From Nymphaea colorata (Eukaryota; Streptophyta; Magnoliopsida; Nymphaeales; Nymphaeaceae), in the NCBI RefSeq assembly GCF_008831285.2, contig NC_045141.1, positions 2,854,001-2,918,000 of the forward strand: DNA of 64,000 bases. Direction: 5' to 3'. A program made the position numbers and the translations under genes. Positions 12,301 through 24,423 of this stretch are shown in pieces. The notes under the pieces are model-generated. The model worked only from the letters and a program-made list of their open reading frames with translations. It was not told the origin of the DNA and made no database searches. How positions within the stretch are numbered: the stretch's first letter is position 1; the number at the start of each line of letters is the position of its first letter.

Positions 12301-12620
12301 CGAAAGATTGAAGGATGACAACAATTTTTCATATGGACAAGTGCTCCATGTTGAAACCATGCAACCACGGATGCTCTTCTTTGACAAATCAAAAAACGTG
12401 GAAGGAATCAAAATTGGAATTCTCCTATTTACTCCTGAGAAGGAGATGGTTTCCTACTCACTTAGGTTAGAATTCTCATGCACTCTCAATATGACTGAAT
12501 AGGATGCTATGATCCATAGGTTCAAAACATTGCTCAATTTCAAGGTCAAGAGAGTCCATGCAAATAGGGACTGTTGCTTAAAGTAATCAAGTAACCGAAG
12601 AATGAAAAGTAAAGGATAAA
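12300..12620 (+). pseudogene. Additional (archaeal-type) RNase H remnant
   Basis: The frame 12,308-12,502 contains MLFFDKSKNVEGIKIGILLF then YSLRLEFSCTLNMTE. After a stop the same frame continues as DAMIH..KTLLNFKVKRVHANRD. This matches the second RNase H carried by Tat-lineage gypsy elements, whose pattern is 'FDGS....G.GAG', 'F.CTNN.AEY.AL' and 'V..D'. Here the first acidic position reads FDKS and the AEY glutamate is followed by a stop. It lies directly after the ordinary RNase H and before integrase, the Tat order. Non-functional. Confidence 0.6.
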
Positions 12621-12904
12621 AAAATGATGCCATATCAGGAAGTCACTCAAGCTTTGGTGCAATAATTTAAGGGATTCCAACTATTCTATATCAAAAGAGA
12701 CTTTAACCAATTTTCTAATGGCCTGCCAGTGCGGGGTCTATTATTACTTTCAAGAGGAATGAACCAACAGAGCTTTTGAGTTCATGAGATTAATACAACC
12801 AGCATATCATCCATCAAAGCAGGTAATCAAGTTGAGTCAAAATACTCTCCCTGGTATTAAAACATCAAGGACCACTTTGAAATAGGGGAATTTCCTCTAG
12901 ACAT

Positions 12905-13690
12905 ACCAAAGAATGAATAGAGAGCCATCTAGAGGATGTCAGGCAGATATGGCAAAAATATTTTACAAGCATAGTTTCAACTTTGAATACTCACATTGCC
13001 TCAACAAGGAGGAAGCTCGAGAAGTGATCCAGAAGGCTCACAAAGGAATCTGTAGCATATACATGTTGGCTATTAGACTCTGGTTAAACAGCTGGTAAAA
13101 ACATGTTACTATTGGCCGACTATGCAACAAAGTTGTCACAAATTCATCATTATATGCCTTAAATGCCAAATACACTATATTTTTGCCATGGCAGCATAAC
13201 TTCATTCGGTTGTGTCACCATGCTCATTCTCGATGCTGTCATTTGATGTAGTAGGCCCCTTTAACCCATCGGCATCAAACAGACACAAGTACTTTCTAGC
13301 TGCAACAAACTATTTTATGAAGTGGATAGAGGTTGTCACTCTAAGGACTATTGAAAGTAAACATGGGGTGTCCTTCATACACAAGAATATCCTTTGTAGG
13401 TTTGGAGTACCACACGACATCATCTCTAATAATGGAACGCACTTTAAGAATGAAAGGATGTTGGGATTTTGCTCAAAATTCAAAAGCAAGCATTACTGTT
13501 CAACACCTTCTTATCCCCAAGGAAATGGCCAAGCAAAAGCCATGAACAAAATCTTAATCTGAATCCTAAAAAGAATCATGAAAATTGACCATGACTAGCA
13601 TGAAAAGTTGCATGACATTTTGGGGGCTTACATGACCACGAACAAAACTCCTACCAATTCTACTCTTATAGAGTCATTATATTAGATAGA
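12905..13690 (+). pseudogene. Integrase remnant of the gypsy pol
   Basis: CLNKEEAREVIQKAHKGICS (12,995-13,050) fits the spacer just before the integrase zinc-binding region. The broken region to 13,200 carries remains of 'W..M..C...C..C'. The catalytic core follows at 13,212-13,562: SFDVVGPFNP with the first Asp, then FGVPHDIISNNGTHF where the second Asp is replaced by Asn, then PQGNGQAKAMNK where the catalytic Glu is replaced by Lys. Two of three catalytic residues are lost, so even without its stops it would be inactive. After a stop the text continues to about 13,690. Confidence 0.7.
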
Positions 13691-14061
13691 TGTAGTGCTC
13701 CCTTTGCATGTGCAGAATCCTGCATTCATGTTCACTTCTCCGATTGAACTCCCAAGGGATCAAACCTAGGGGCAACAAATGTTGCAGCTATATTTGCAAG
13801 ATGAAAAAAGACTACGGGTAGTAGAGCACAAAGGCATATTGGCAAAGACTGGTTCGACACTATGCAAAGTCTATAATAGAGTGCAAATTCAAGGTGAATG
13901 GGTTAGTGTTGAGATCCACGATTCTTTGGAAGAATCACCCTCATGGAAAGTGAGCTCCCAATTGGGATGGTCCTTAAGTAGTCAAAGAAGTCTAGCCAGG
14001 TTGTGCAACCTATCCCTAGGATCCCTAAGTTGCACTTGGTGTCAATCAAGGATATATACAT

Positions 14062-14083
14062 AAGTTTTTTTTTTTTTTTTTTT
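14062..14083. repeat. Poly-T run
   Basis: About 19 consecutive T bases, interrupting the downstream end of the pol remnant. This could be the poly-A tail of a minus-strand retroposed piece or simple slippage; no body of such an element is recognisable next to it. Confidence 0.8.
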
Positions 14084-14229
14084 CTGGTCAATCCTTGAAT
14101 CAAAGAATCCATATATGATGCAACCCACCTGCTATATAAAGATACCATGCACACTCTCTAGATATGAAAGTGCTTGTTCGGACAAATAACACATGAGAAA
14201 CAGAGGGAAGTAGAGTTAGAGAGAATCAC

Positions 14230-17110
14230 ATACACAAAGAGAGTTTGACATATAAGGCGAGTGTCAGACAGGGTAGCTGGATGTGGCAAGGCTGTGGCTG
14301 AGGCTGGCTAGGCAGATGGCAACCAAGGGCCAAAGTTGGCTAGGCAGAACACAACAATAGTGGACTCTAGCTGACTAGGCCTTTTTATGGCTGATCTAGA
14401 TGAGCAAGGCTCAACAGTTGCAACACCTGGCAGGTCGGGCTTGGCCAGAACAAAGTATGGCTTGAGAGGGCTCGGCAAGGGTTGTAAACAGCCAGGTCAG
14501 TTTTGAACATGGCTGGGGCTGGTCAGCCATGGCATGGTAGAGGTTGATGTTGGCTCGGCTAGGATCAGCTGTGGCCAATGAACACTAGGCTGAGCTCGAC
14601 CAAAGGTAGGATAGGTCAGACGTAACTCGACAATGGGCAAAGCTTTTTAGTCTGGGTCAACCAACGCAAGGACTTGCCGGTCAAGGGTTGGTAGCAGTTG
14701 GTGTTGGCTGGGCTGGGATCAACCAAGGCCAGAAAAAATCAAGAGAGACTTGACAATGGCCAGAGCTGGTTAGACTAGGCTCAGGCAAGGCCAAAACTAA
14801 GTAAGCGAGACTCAAAATCAGTGGAGCTGGCCGGAATGGGTTTAGTTGAGGCGGGGATAGAATGGGCAAGCTTTGGTGTAGGCTGAAGCCTTCCTAGCCA
14901 GGCTTGGGCAGACAAGTTAGGCATGATTTGGTTACAGTAGATTCTTGTTGGTGTAGCCCGACATTGGCAGAGGCTAGCATGGCTAGGCTTGAATGATGGT
15001 GGGCATCGCTAGATGGTGCTCAGTCGAAGTTGGGAGGTGCCTGGCTGGGCTCGATAGGGCAGGGGCATAGCAGCTAGAGGGTTTGGTGTAGAGGGTCAAG
15101 GGGCCACCAGATGAGCATAGCATAGAGCTCCAAATACAAGGGCCGATGAGGGAGAGGAGGGTTAGGATGCTACAAATTGTTGCCTAGGGATTAGCTTACC
15201 GATAGTTGACAGAAGGGTTCATCAGCCAAGTGAATGGTTGGGCTTGTCTTCTCCTATATTTTTCAAAGGAGGCCTTCCTCCTTGAGACAAGGCCACCAGC
15301 TCTAGCCAGTGGGTGGTGTAGGCAAGGTCCAGGTGAAGACCCAACGGCAGTGCATAGAGGCGGAGTTGGTGGCTTCAGGTAGTGGACTTGGATGGTGGTT
15401 TTTATCATCTATCAGAAATGTCTAGCTTTGGGTATGAGTTATGTTGTAGAATTTAGTGAGATGATTCCAATGGCTTATGGCACATAGTGATTGGATCTTC
15501 GCGTAGATTGTGGGTGGTCAGAGATGGTTTAGCTAACCCTTGGAGGTGCACAAGAGTAGAAGAAGAGAGGGAGAGATTGAGAGAGCAGTCAAGGACGGCA
15601 TTTCATTAGCACATTAGCGATAGATATTGGCAGCAACATCTAGCTAGGTCACAAGAGGTGGTACTAGGTGGCTGTGTGATGTCAGGGCAGCAGCGATACG
15701 ACAACAACACAAATGGAAGAAGAGAGAAAGAGAAAGAGCTCAATGTTGATGGTGGAAAGGAGGGCGTCTTGCAGTGGTGTGGCAGCCCATGGTGGGGCAA
15801 GCCAATGTGGAGACTATCATGATGCTAGAGAATGGTGGTGTCACGACAGAAGGGCAGCAGTGGAGGCATGCATTAAATGAGACGGAGAGAGATGGAGATA
15901 ACAGGCTTACCTTGGTGGCCCGTCGAAAAAAAACTGGTAGCAGCAGTGATGGCTGGAGTTATGGTAGTGGTGGAGCTCGTTCAGGGAGAGCTCGCTGGCA
16001 ATGAAGTGCTTGTGGACGGTGGTGGTGTAGGTTCCACTGGTTTCTCAGAGATTGGAGCAAGGTGTGGTTCACCATAAGATTGACTTTTCTCAATAGGATA
16101 GCGCTGACCATGGATGTCGAAGGTGCTATCAAGAACTGACGGCAAAGGCGGTGGTGACCAGTCACCGATAGAATTCAGATAGTGGCACTAGGTTTAGGTG
16201 ACTCACATGCAATCAAACAATATAGCAGTAGGCCTATAATGATTTGTGGTGGCATGAATAGTTCTTGGTTGGCTTGGGACTTGTAGGGCAGATGGGTAAG
16301 CTGGCACCCACACGGTGAACATCTACTGGCTGGGGCAGCAACTTGAGAAGTTGATTGGATGAGAGGCTTGGACTCAAATTGTTGGGGTGGCTGAGAAAAA
16401 GCACAGTGGCTAAGCTGGCAAGCAGGTCACAACTATTGGCCAGGGCAGCAACCTAGACCATGCATTGGTCCAGCATTGATGTGCAGCCTAGCTTGACTCA
16501 CCTAGGCCACGGTGGTAGGCACGGGGTTGGCCTTGGTCATGTCTTTGCTAGCCTGAGCTGGAGAAGAGAGGCTAGCTGGCAGGCTACTATGCTCTTGGCC
16601 AGATGCTGGTCTCCTGAGTAGTTCAGCATGGCAAAGAGATAGAGATAGGCGCATGCTAAGCTCATGAGCTTCTGGTAGTATGCAAGGGCTTTTGCTGGTC
16701 CATTATGTAGCTTACTAGGATGGGCCTTGGCTGCCCATTCGCCAGGGGGACTTCCTAACCTGCTAGCTGGTCTATCTTGGCTTGGTGCACCTCCTTCTCT
16801 CACCCAATCAGCTGGTTTGGGCCAGTGGAGGGTGCTGGTGGGCCTAAACAGCAACTAGGCTAGTGGACTAGCCAATGGTAGAGAGTAGCAAAAATGGGCC
16901 TATTGAGTGAGCACGCCCCAAGTCAATGGCATGTTGGGGGAGGGGCGGCTAATATCTAAACACACTAGTTGCTCTAGCATGGCCATTAAAGTCCTACTGG
17001 TAGGCTGCTGGGGCTGACTGGGCTACGGTTTTTCCTTTGAAGAGGCGGTCTCTGACTACATGCACGTCATGGAGAAGATGTGACTATGCATGGATGCAAG
17101 CATATCTCCG
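14230..17110. repeat. Degenerate GGCTGGGC-rich tandem-like tract
   Basis: For about 2.9 kb the plus strand is rich in variants of GGCTAGGC, GGCTGGGCT and CAAGGCC, quite unlike its AT-rich surroundings. A segment starting GGTAGAGGTTGATGTTGGCT at 14,536 recurs as GGTAGCAGTTGGTGTTGGCT at 14,690, a ~154-bp higher-order spacing. Long frames (such as 15,774-16,077 plus and 16,537-16,854 minus) are by-products of base composition. It sits between the integrase remnant and the 3' block, where Tat/Ogre elements are known to carry variable tandem repeats in the 3' untranslated region. That reading is an inference. Confidence 0.55.
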
Positions 17111-17199
17111 TAGTTGGGAGTGAGTCTGCATCACTAGGCAACCCATACTGGTTGATCAATGCTGATGGAGTTGGATTAACAAATCTTGCTAATGCTTTA

Positions 17200-20100
17200 C
17201 ATCTAAAGAAATTATATATATAATTATGATGTATCAAATTTTCTAATCAATACAATGTCCATTGATGGCAAGACTAGTTCTCTTCATTGCCCCTTACATT
17301 GGGGCATCCTTTTCTTTAAAAGGACAAACTTAAGTTGTACTCTAACATGAAAGAATGACCACAATAATCTTTAAAAGGGAATTTTCAAAAGCTTTCAAAA
17401 GTCTTGAGTAAATAACTTTCAAAACTTTAAGCAATTCTATAAAGCTGCTTTAATTTACAAGGTTTTGTGTCTCTGGTACACAATTTCATGCTCTAGTGCA
17501 TACAAACTCTCAAAGTTGTCCTCTAGCACTTGATTTCGCACTCCACATGCACAAATTTTTTAAAACCTCAAGTTTTTATGCCTTCAGAGCACAATCTCCT
17601 GCTTCAGTGTACACAAGTTCTCATATTTATGCGCTTCGGTACACAAGTTTTCCCATTTCGTGTTTTGGCGCATAATTTTGTGCTTTGATGCAACTTTTCA
17701 TGCTTTGGCACATGATTTCATGCTTCAGTGCATATTTTCATACCACAACACATCATTTTGCACTTCAGCCATCTTTTTGTGCCTTTAGTACATGACTCGC
17801 TTTGGCACACACTGGTCTTTACACTTGCTTTAGTACAGATTTTTTGTCTCATTGCATCCTTTCGTACTTCTGCATATGATTTCATGATTTGTTGCACATT
17901 TTTGTACCTCTGTATATGATTTTGTGTTTCAACGCATATTTTCATCATTCGGCATATGATTTCGTGTTTTAGTGCACATAAGTTTTACCAGTTCTCATGT
18001 TTTGGACATGATTTCATACTACAACACACTTTTTCATGCTGTAGTATAAAATTTCATGCTTCGATGCACACTTTTTGCACTTTAACATATGATTTCATGC
18101 TTCAGTGCACATTTTCTTATTTTGACACATTTTTGTGCTCTGGTGCATACAAGTTCCAAGTCTTTGCAAACACCACAAATCACAAGTTTGATAAGCATTC
18201 TTACCATTTGTCATGTTGTATCTTGAAAGCATTGAGATGATTTCAATATCACCAAAGGAATAGATATTTTTTTTGGTCAATAATTTGATACTCGTTAAAA
18301 AATGGAAGTCTTAACATGACCACACTATACGTTGTGAAGAAAACTTTGAAGAAATGGAGGGAATCAAAATTTAAGAGGCATCACTTTGGCCCCTAATGAA
18401 ATAAGGGCTTACTAAAATTAATCAAATGATATTATGTCATCTATGAACATTTATCTGGTTATGGTTCTTAATGCCTTCTACACTTGAATAAATAAGTTCA
18501 AGGGGTGCTCTATACTTAATACCTTAAAACTCACTAGTCTGAGATCTACCAACTCAAAATTCATTGTGAGGGGTCAGTGGAAAGCTTGATGGATATGATA
18601 TTACAAATAGCAAAACTATATGACCATCAAAGCGATGAAACCTTGTAGTAATCTGTGGGGTGGTGAGGTATTTTCCTTACAGGTGAAGGTTTGCCTAAAA
18701 GTAAAAAATCAAGAAACAAGAAAATGAAAAGAGCCAAAAGGCCATATTCAAGAAAAGCAAAGAAAAGGAAAAGCAAGAAAGGGCACATGCCTGAAAAGCT
18801 GAGGCCGCATAAATTAAAACCTCGTGGTGGAGAAATGTAAGCTTCTTATGATTACAAGGCAGCCAAGATAGTGAGAACTTATTTATGAAGGAGCCCGATG
18901 ACATGGCAAATGAATCTTCAAAGCTTATCTCTTGGAAAACGAAAGACGATCACTTTGAACATATCTGATGGCATCAGCTAACATGACTTTGATTCCTGAA
19001 GGAGTAGAATCATGCAAGTTCTTACATGATACATAATACAAAAAAGAGGAAACCTTTATCAAACAACAATTTTTCACAAGCATTTCCAAATAAAGTTGCA
19101 CCGGTATTCATATTGGGCATCTTTTATTTTACAATTAAATGTTCTCTTCTCAAAGCTTAATTTTGAAATTGTTGGAGTTTCTATACTTCAAATTTTGGCA
19201 TGTTTTGCCTTTGCCATTGAATGCAGCTTCATTGGCTTAGTAGCAAAAAGGGCCATCCATAAACACCCTAAATTTGCACAAGTCCAAATTATCATTTTAC
19301 CCTTTACAAGGAGGTTTCAAATTGGAAATCAAAAACCAGATTTCAAAAGTAGGGGCTGTTCATTGAACCAGGTTTGAGCATTTCATTCAAGTGTCAAGCA
19401 CCTAGGTTAGGAACACCTAAATTGTGGCTACCTTAAAATGACTATTTTACCCCTATGACTTGTCATCTTATCTCTAGAATTGGAAATCTCACCAGAACTC
19501 TGGAAATTGCCTGGCACTTGGTCAATTAGGATAGTTCTTACCTTTCCAAGACCTTGGGAGTCATTAGAGTCAACTTGCTAGAGTTTCCTCAGCTCAAAAT
19601 CAGCTCATTCCAGCCTGACCATTCAACTGCCATTTCTAGATCACCATAACCATGTTGGACCTTCTCAAGCTCAACAAAAAGCTCTTCTCAATGTCCACAG
19701 AGTATTTCTTGTGCTACATCCAGTCTCAAGATTTATGTTTAAGTTCTGGAGTAATTGTCCTAAAATTTGAGTGACACTATCTCACCCATTGAGCTAAAAT
19801 TCTCTCAATTTTGAATGTGTCAACTTACTTCAAGTAGAATCATATTCTTTATTGCTCAATCTAGGTATTTCTGATTTTGGTTATAGCCTAATCATCCATA
19901 TTTGAGTTCATTTTCAATTCTATAGATCCATTAGGTGTTGTCTAGTTTTGGACATCTCACTTCAGTCTAGCTCATTTTTTTAGTTAGATTCTAGTTAATT
20001 TGGGAATCAGTTTTTCAATTTCTTCATACCATTGTGTTCAAATACTTTTTAGCAGAGTATTTCCAACTTCAGATTGGATTGACATGCCTTAGATTAAAGG

Positions 20101-21100
20101 TTTTTGTTTTTCCCTTCCGCATCACCCAAAAAATGGGTCTTCATTATACTATCCATCAATTTTGAAAATTTGAATTTTGGTGAGGCAAATGAAGTCATCT
20201 TTTGGTCAAATTTCATAGGTTGCCTCCTTTGTTACCTTTCATAGCTTCCTGTGTGGTCAGTCTACCCACACAATCCACCAAGATTAGTTTCCATGGCAAA
20301 GTCATTTTGGTATTTTACCAATATGTGCATATTCTTTTTCATAAACGTAGCTTAGGAGCCACATGAACCTAATTTAGCATCTCAAAGCAAGTCACTTGAA
20401 TCCAGTAGGTGCACGCCCAAGCTAAGCCTACCTCAGAACTTGACTGAACATGGTTTCCTAAAATAGAACCCAGTCTGAGCTTAGCTAAACCCTATGCCTA
20501 TCCTAGGTTTGAACTCAGTTCAAACTAAACCCAACTTATTTCCAACACAAGTTGATTGAGTCTAAACTCACCTAGCCAAGACTAAGCCAAGTTCAGGTTC
20601 ACACTAGGTTAGATCTCTTATCCAAATCTTTGATCCAGATTTCATATCTGTAATATGCTTGGGCGTGCGCCTACTGGGTTCAAGTGACTTACTTTCAAAT
20701 CTCAATATCAGATCACAATCCAAATCTGCACATCATATCAAGATCTGCATTCTAGAATCTTCCTCATATCCAAATCATGATCTAGATCCCAATATCAAAT
20801 TTCCAAGATCCACTTGAGTACTTATGTGCATTATATTAATTTAATGTACCTTTAATTTTTCACTTCGTGCCAAATGTTAATCCATACAAAAGGACTTGAA
20901 CTATGCAAAATTCTGAGCTGAATAAGCTAGTGTAGACAAAATCTAAATCAATATTCATACAAAGTCAAAACAAATATTTTTCTATTGAATACCAGTTATA
21001 ATATATGTTTTGATGTATGTTTTCTCCACTCTATATTTGTGTATCATTTGTACTCCACTCTACATGTCAATTTGAACCATTTGTGTTTTTTTGACTGAAG
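17200..21100. repeat. 3' region and LTR-like block of the gypsy family, paralogous to 58.9-63.2 kb
   Basis: No gene. The block runs parallel to 58,900-63,200. The simple-repeat stretch 17,450-18,200 corresponds to 59,220-60,200, and the segment around 18,520-18,690 to 60,650-60,850. The segment 19,210-19,350 (GGCTTAGTAGCAAAAAGGGC) corresponds to 61,380-61,510, and 19,600-19,800 to 61,730-61,950. Divergence is high but the order is kept. The second half (19.4-21.1 kb) also resembles 55.8-57.3 kb, so it is probably the LTR. Confidence 0.5.
20389..20690. repeat. 34-bp inverted repeat with 234-bp spacer
   Basis: Arm 1 at 20,389-20,422 starts AAGTCACTTGAATCC and arm 2 at 20,657-20,690 is its reverse complement with two mismatches (32/34). 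In the paralogous block near 62,550 only something like arm 1 is seen, and arm 2 interrupts text that is otherwise LTR-like. This suggests that arm 2 is a later inverted copy of arm 1. Confidence 0.85.
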
Positions 21101-22660
21101 AGGGCTGCAATAGCACTCTACCAAGAACCTGTCTAGACTCACAGGTGGGGTCGTGAGAGCATGCTTGGTTAGGTCTCAGGTTCGGGTAATTCTTTTTTCC
21201 TTTCTTATTTGAAGTTTAGTTTTTTTTTTTTTCCTTTCTTAGGAGAACTATTACTTTTTTGTTTTCTTTTTACTCTCTGTCTACTTAGGTTAGTCTATTT
21301 TCTACTTTAGCTCCTAGGTTTGATTTATTTTCTTTAATATGTTGTAGTTTAGTTTATTTATTTTCTAGATATTAGAATTTAAATGCCTTGAGGGTAGTCA
21401 TGAGGCCTGGTATGCCCCTATCCCTATCTCTCTTTTAATTTATGTGTTTTTTTCCCTTTAATATCCATTTCATGATTTCAAGTCTGCATCGAGCATATAG
21501 ATTTGCTTTCATCATATAAGATTAAATAGAGATTACATAATTTATTCAGTGTGCACATAAATCACATATCACACACATACACCCTCTACTTAAGGCTAAA
21601 CCAAGCTAGCCTAGTAGCACACTCTAAAGCAATAGCCCTGGTGTGTGAAAGTCTAAATCTAGTTTGGTTCTCATGTAGATATATTTTCAGAACACGGTTT
21701 TCTCAAATAGTTCCAAAATGAGTCTCTCTTTTAAACTATTTATAAAACCATACTCACGTGGGTTCAAGGCCCAATCCCAAGTTAACCCAGCCCTAATCCT
21801 CAAAGGTAGAATTATATAACTACAAACACTCATCTTTGCGCACTACCATAGGGAGAGTGTTGGCTTGCTTAGGCAAGGTTTTCCATTTTAAAAAATCATG
21901 TGTCACATCCTATATTTACTCAAGTTAGAATTGTGCAAACAGAATGATAAAGAAGTGAATGAAATTGTGAATGATGATGAGCGCACCCTACAAACACAAA
22001 CACGTGGTAGCAACAATGAATTACGTGAGCATATTACTTCAACAATGTAAGATGATTTTGTTTCAAGTAATATACTCTCACTCTCATATGTATTCATTAT
22101 GTCATCTCTATATTTTAGCTATACTAGACTATGTTCATACTTCATACATGCAATCTAATTTTTTGTTTATCTTTTTTATTTCCATGGCATGCAAGAAATA
22201 GAAGATGATGTCTCGTCCCAATTATAGTGAGCTAGAAGAAGATGAAGCATATACAACACGTGGTAACCTTGTCATCTACATTTTAACAGTTGTAGTGACC
22301 TAGAAGATAATACCTCTGCATTGTCATCTTGTCACAGTTGCTTGTGTTCGTAGTAGGGCTAATCTTATTGTTTGGGTTATGAGCATTTGTGAACATTTCT
22401 ATGTCAATGTATGCCAACTTATGGCCATCAACTTTAGACTTTCTATGGGTTTGTTTGAACCTTTGAACGTCTAACACTTATAATGTTTTTGTTTAAGTTA
22501 TGAAATTGATTTTGCTATTTTAATGTTCTATGTATTACTTGATTTAACATAATCAAGTTATTCAATGTATTAATTTTGACTTAACAGGTTTTGTTATGAA
22601 TTTTGTAATAGGTCTATTGAACATAAAAATGGTGCATGTTTTTTTTGAGTTGTAACTTTG
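21100..22660. other. Gene-free sequence
   Basis: Mostly T-rich, unremarkable DNA. Around 21,940-22,060 a short piece reads NEIVNDDERTLQTQTRGSNN then ELREHITSTM, which faintly recalls the last residues of PIF/Harbinger transposases, but it is too short to call. Nothing else supportable. Confidence 0.4.
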
Positions 22661-22661
22661 T

Positions 22662-23115
22662 ATGATGTATCAACAGTCTAAAAATGATGGACAAAACAAG
22701 CAAAACCAACAGCAAAACAGACTGTACATAATGCAAATATTGGACAGAACATACAAAATGGAAAAAAACATAAACCAAACGTCAGATAGAACAGATAGGA
22801 AGCACAAGAAAGACAACAAAAAAACAACAAAAAAAAAAACAAATACTGGATATAACGGACAGAACAGACAAGACAGACAACAAAAAAAGCTAAACAGTGG
22901 ATAGAACACATAAGAAAAACAAGACAAACAACAAGGTAAACAAACACTAGACAGAATGAACAGGACAGACAATACAAACAATAAGGAAAACAAACACAAG
23001 ACATGACAGACAAGACATACAACAATAAAACAAACAATGGATGAAACAGACATGGTGTTCTATTCATAAAACCATCAAACAATAGACAGAAAACACTAAT
23101 AACAGAACATACAGA
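22662..23115. repeat. ACA/GACAGA-rich low-complexity block
   Basis: About 450 bp made of irregular GGACAGAACAGACAAGACAG-like units and A-rich spacers; the other strand reads TGTCTGTCTTGTC. The plus strand is almost free of T. The long frames on both strands (22,670-23,082 minus, 22,662-22,904 plus) follow from this composition and are not genes. Confidence 0.8.
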
Positions 23116-23119
23116 ACAC

Positions 23120-23409
23120 TACTATGGTAGATTAACATCGAAATTCAAATATGGCTTTTAAACCGAATTCAAACTGCATTATAGACATTGAGTGTAGGAT
23201 GTTTATTTAAATTATATCTGACTAAATTTGAATCCAATTAATATTTACTTAAATATGAATCCAAATCTAAATAAGAATTCGATCAAATGTGATCTCTTAT
23301 ATTTAAAACTGATTCAAATTCTTAATCAGATGTTTTCTTTTTTCATATTCATTTTTTTATGCAACTCAGTTGGATATCAAATTTAAATAAGATTTTACTG
23401 ACATCCCTA
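23120..23409. mobile_element. Possible relic of a short inverted-repeat element
   Basis: The right end (TTGGATATC...TTTTACTGACATCCCTA, ending 23,409) resembles the right end of the element at 46,857-47,265 (TTGGATATCC...ATTGACATCCCTA). No convincing left terminal repeat or target duplication could be found, so the left limit is a guess. Confidence 0.3.
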
Positions 23410-24370
23410 GTAATGTGCCAAGTGTGGTCAAACAATGTAAAATTAGTATTCTATAAAACCAACTCACAATAAGATGAGTGGGAGATAGAGAATGAGGTAG
23501 AGAAGGAAGTTGTCAGGCATAACCAGCAAGAGACTGTAGGACTTGGTGGCCACATATTGGGGCTATGAGGTAGCCCTAGGGGTGATTGGCTTGGAACTAG
23601 GTTGGCTTGGAACTAGGTTATAGGTCCTTGTATCCAAGGGGATAAGGGCTAGTAGGCCAACAGAGGCTTGAATGGGCTTCATGGTGCCAAAGAGGGTGTA
23701 ACCACTGCAATCTTTTAAAAACTGAAGTATTAAATCAATATGTATTATTGTAAACTAATTTTATTTAGTGGGTCATATTTCTCTTCATTATGGCCATTTC
23801 TTAAAATTAAGGTGTATTTGGTGATGGTGAGTGGGAAGAAATTGCCTCAAGACTACATTAAAAGGGACTATCCAATGAGACTAAAGGGTCCTACACTTTT
23901 CTTCTTCTTACTTATGCATCAAGAGATAGCATTTGCAAAAGTATGATGTTTCCTATTTGATTATTTCATATATGTAAATGGTAAAGCATATTCTTAATAG
24001 TATTGCAGCTTCTACACACATCTTATGTACATGCATATTATGTTGCCTTCTTTTGTATGAACAATTAGGCATACTAAGTATTTGAATACAATATGTGCAT
24101 ATATATTTGAGTTTCACTCTACATATTCACACATGATTCATGTATATGATAAAATGATGATGTTACTTAGTATGAATTTGAGCATGAGCCATGAAGAGTC
24201 TTTATGCCAATAAGTGGCTCCAAACATTACTCTACCTATTACAATAAAAAAAACGAAATAAGATGACCTTGATGTGGGGGTCCCTGTTGACCACTTAATT
24301 TTTCCTCTCCAATAGCTACCACTGCCTTGTTTCTCTTGATTAGAAATCCTCTATGGGCTTTTAACTTGAA
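23410..24370. other. Gene-free sequence
   Basis: No coding signal, repeat or regulatory element that I can support. Confidence 0.5.
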
Positions 24371-24377
24371 CACATAG

Positions 24378-24423
24378 GCTATATATATATATATATATAT
24401 ATATAGTGAGAGAGAGAGAGAGA
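24378..24423. repeat. (TA)n(GA)n microsatellite
   Basis: A run of alternating TA followed directly by GAGAGAGAGA. Confidence 0.95.

Noticed and set aside
15774-16854. Frames of 66-105 codons
   Set aside because: Composition-driven frames in the GGCTGGGC-rich tract; no recognisable motif.
21121-21185. tRNA-like stretch with GGTTCGGGTAATTC near the end
   Set aside because: Only the B-box resembles a tRNA; no acceptor stem pairing or proper A-box was found.
21940-22060. Possible end of a PIF/Harbinger transposase (ELREHITSTM)
   Set aside because: Too short and no catalytic segment upstream; similarity could be chance.
22670-23082. 127- and 134-codon Cys/Leu/Phe-rich frames on the minus strand
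   Set aside because: Translation of a GACAGA/ACA low-complexity block; both frames are open for composition reasons.
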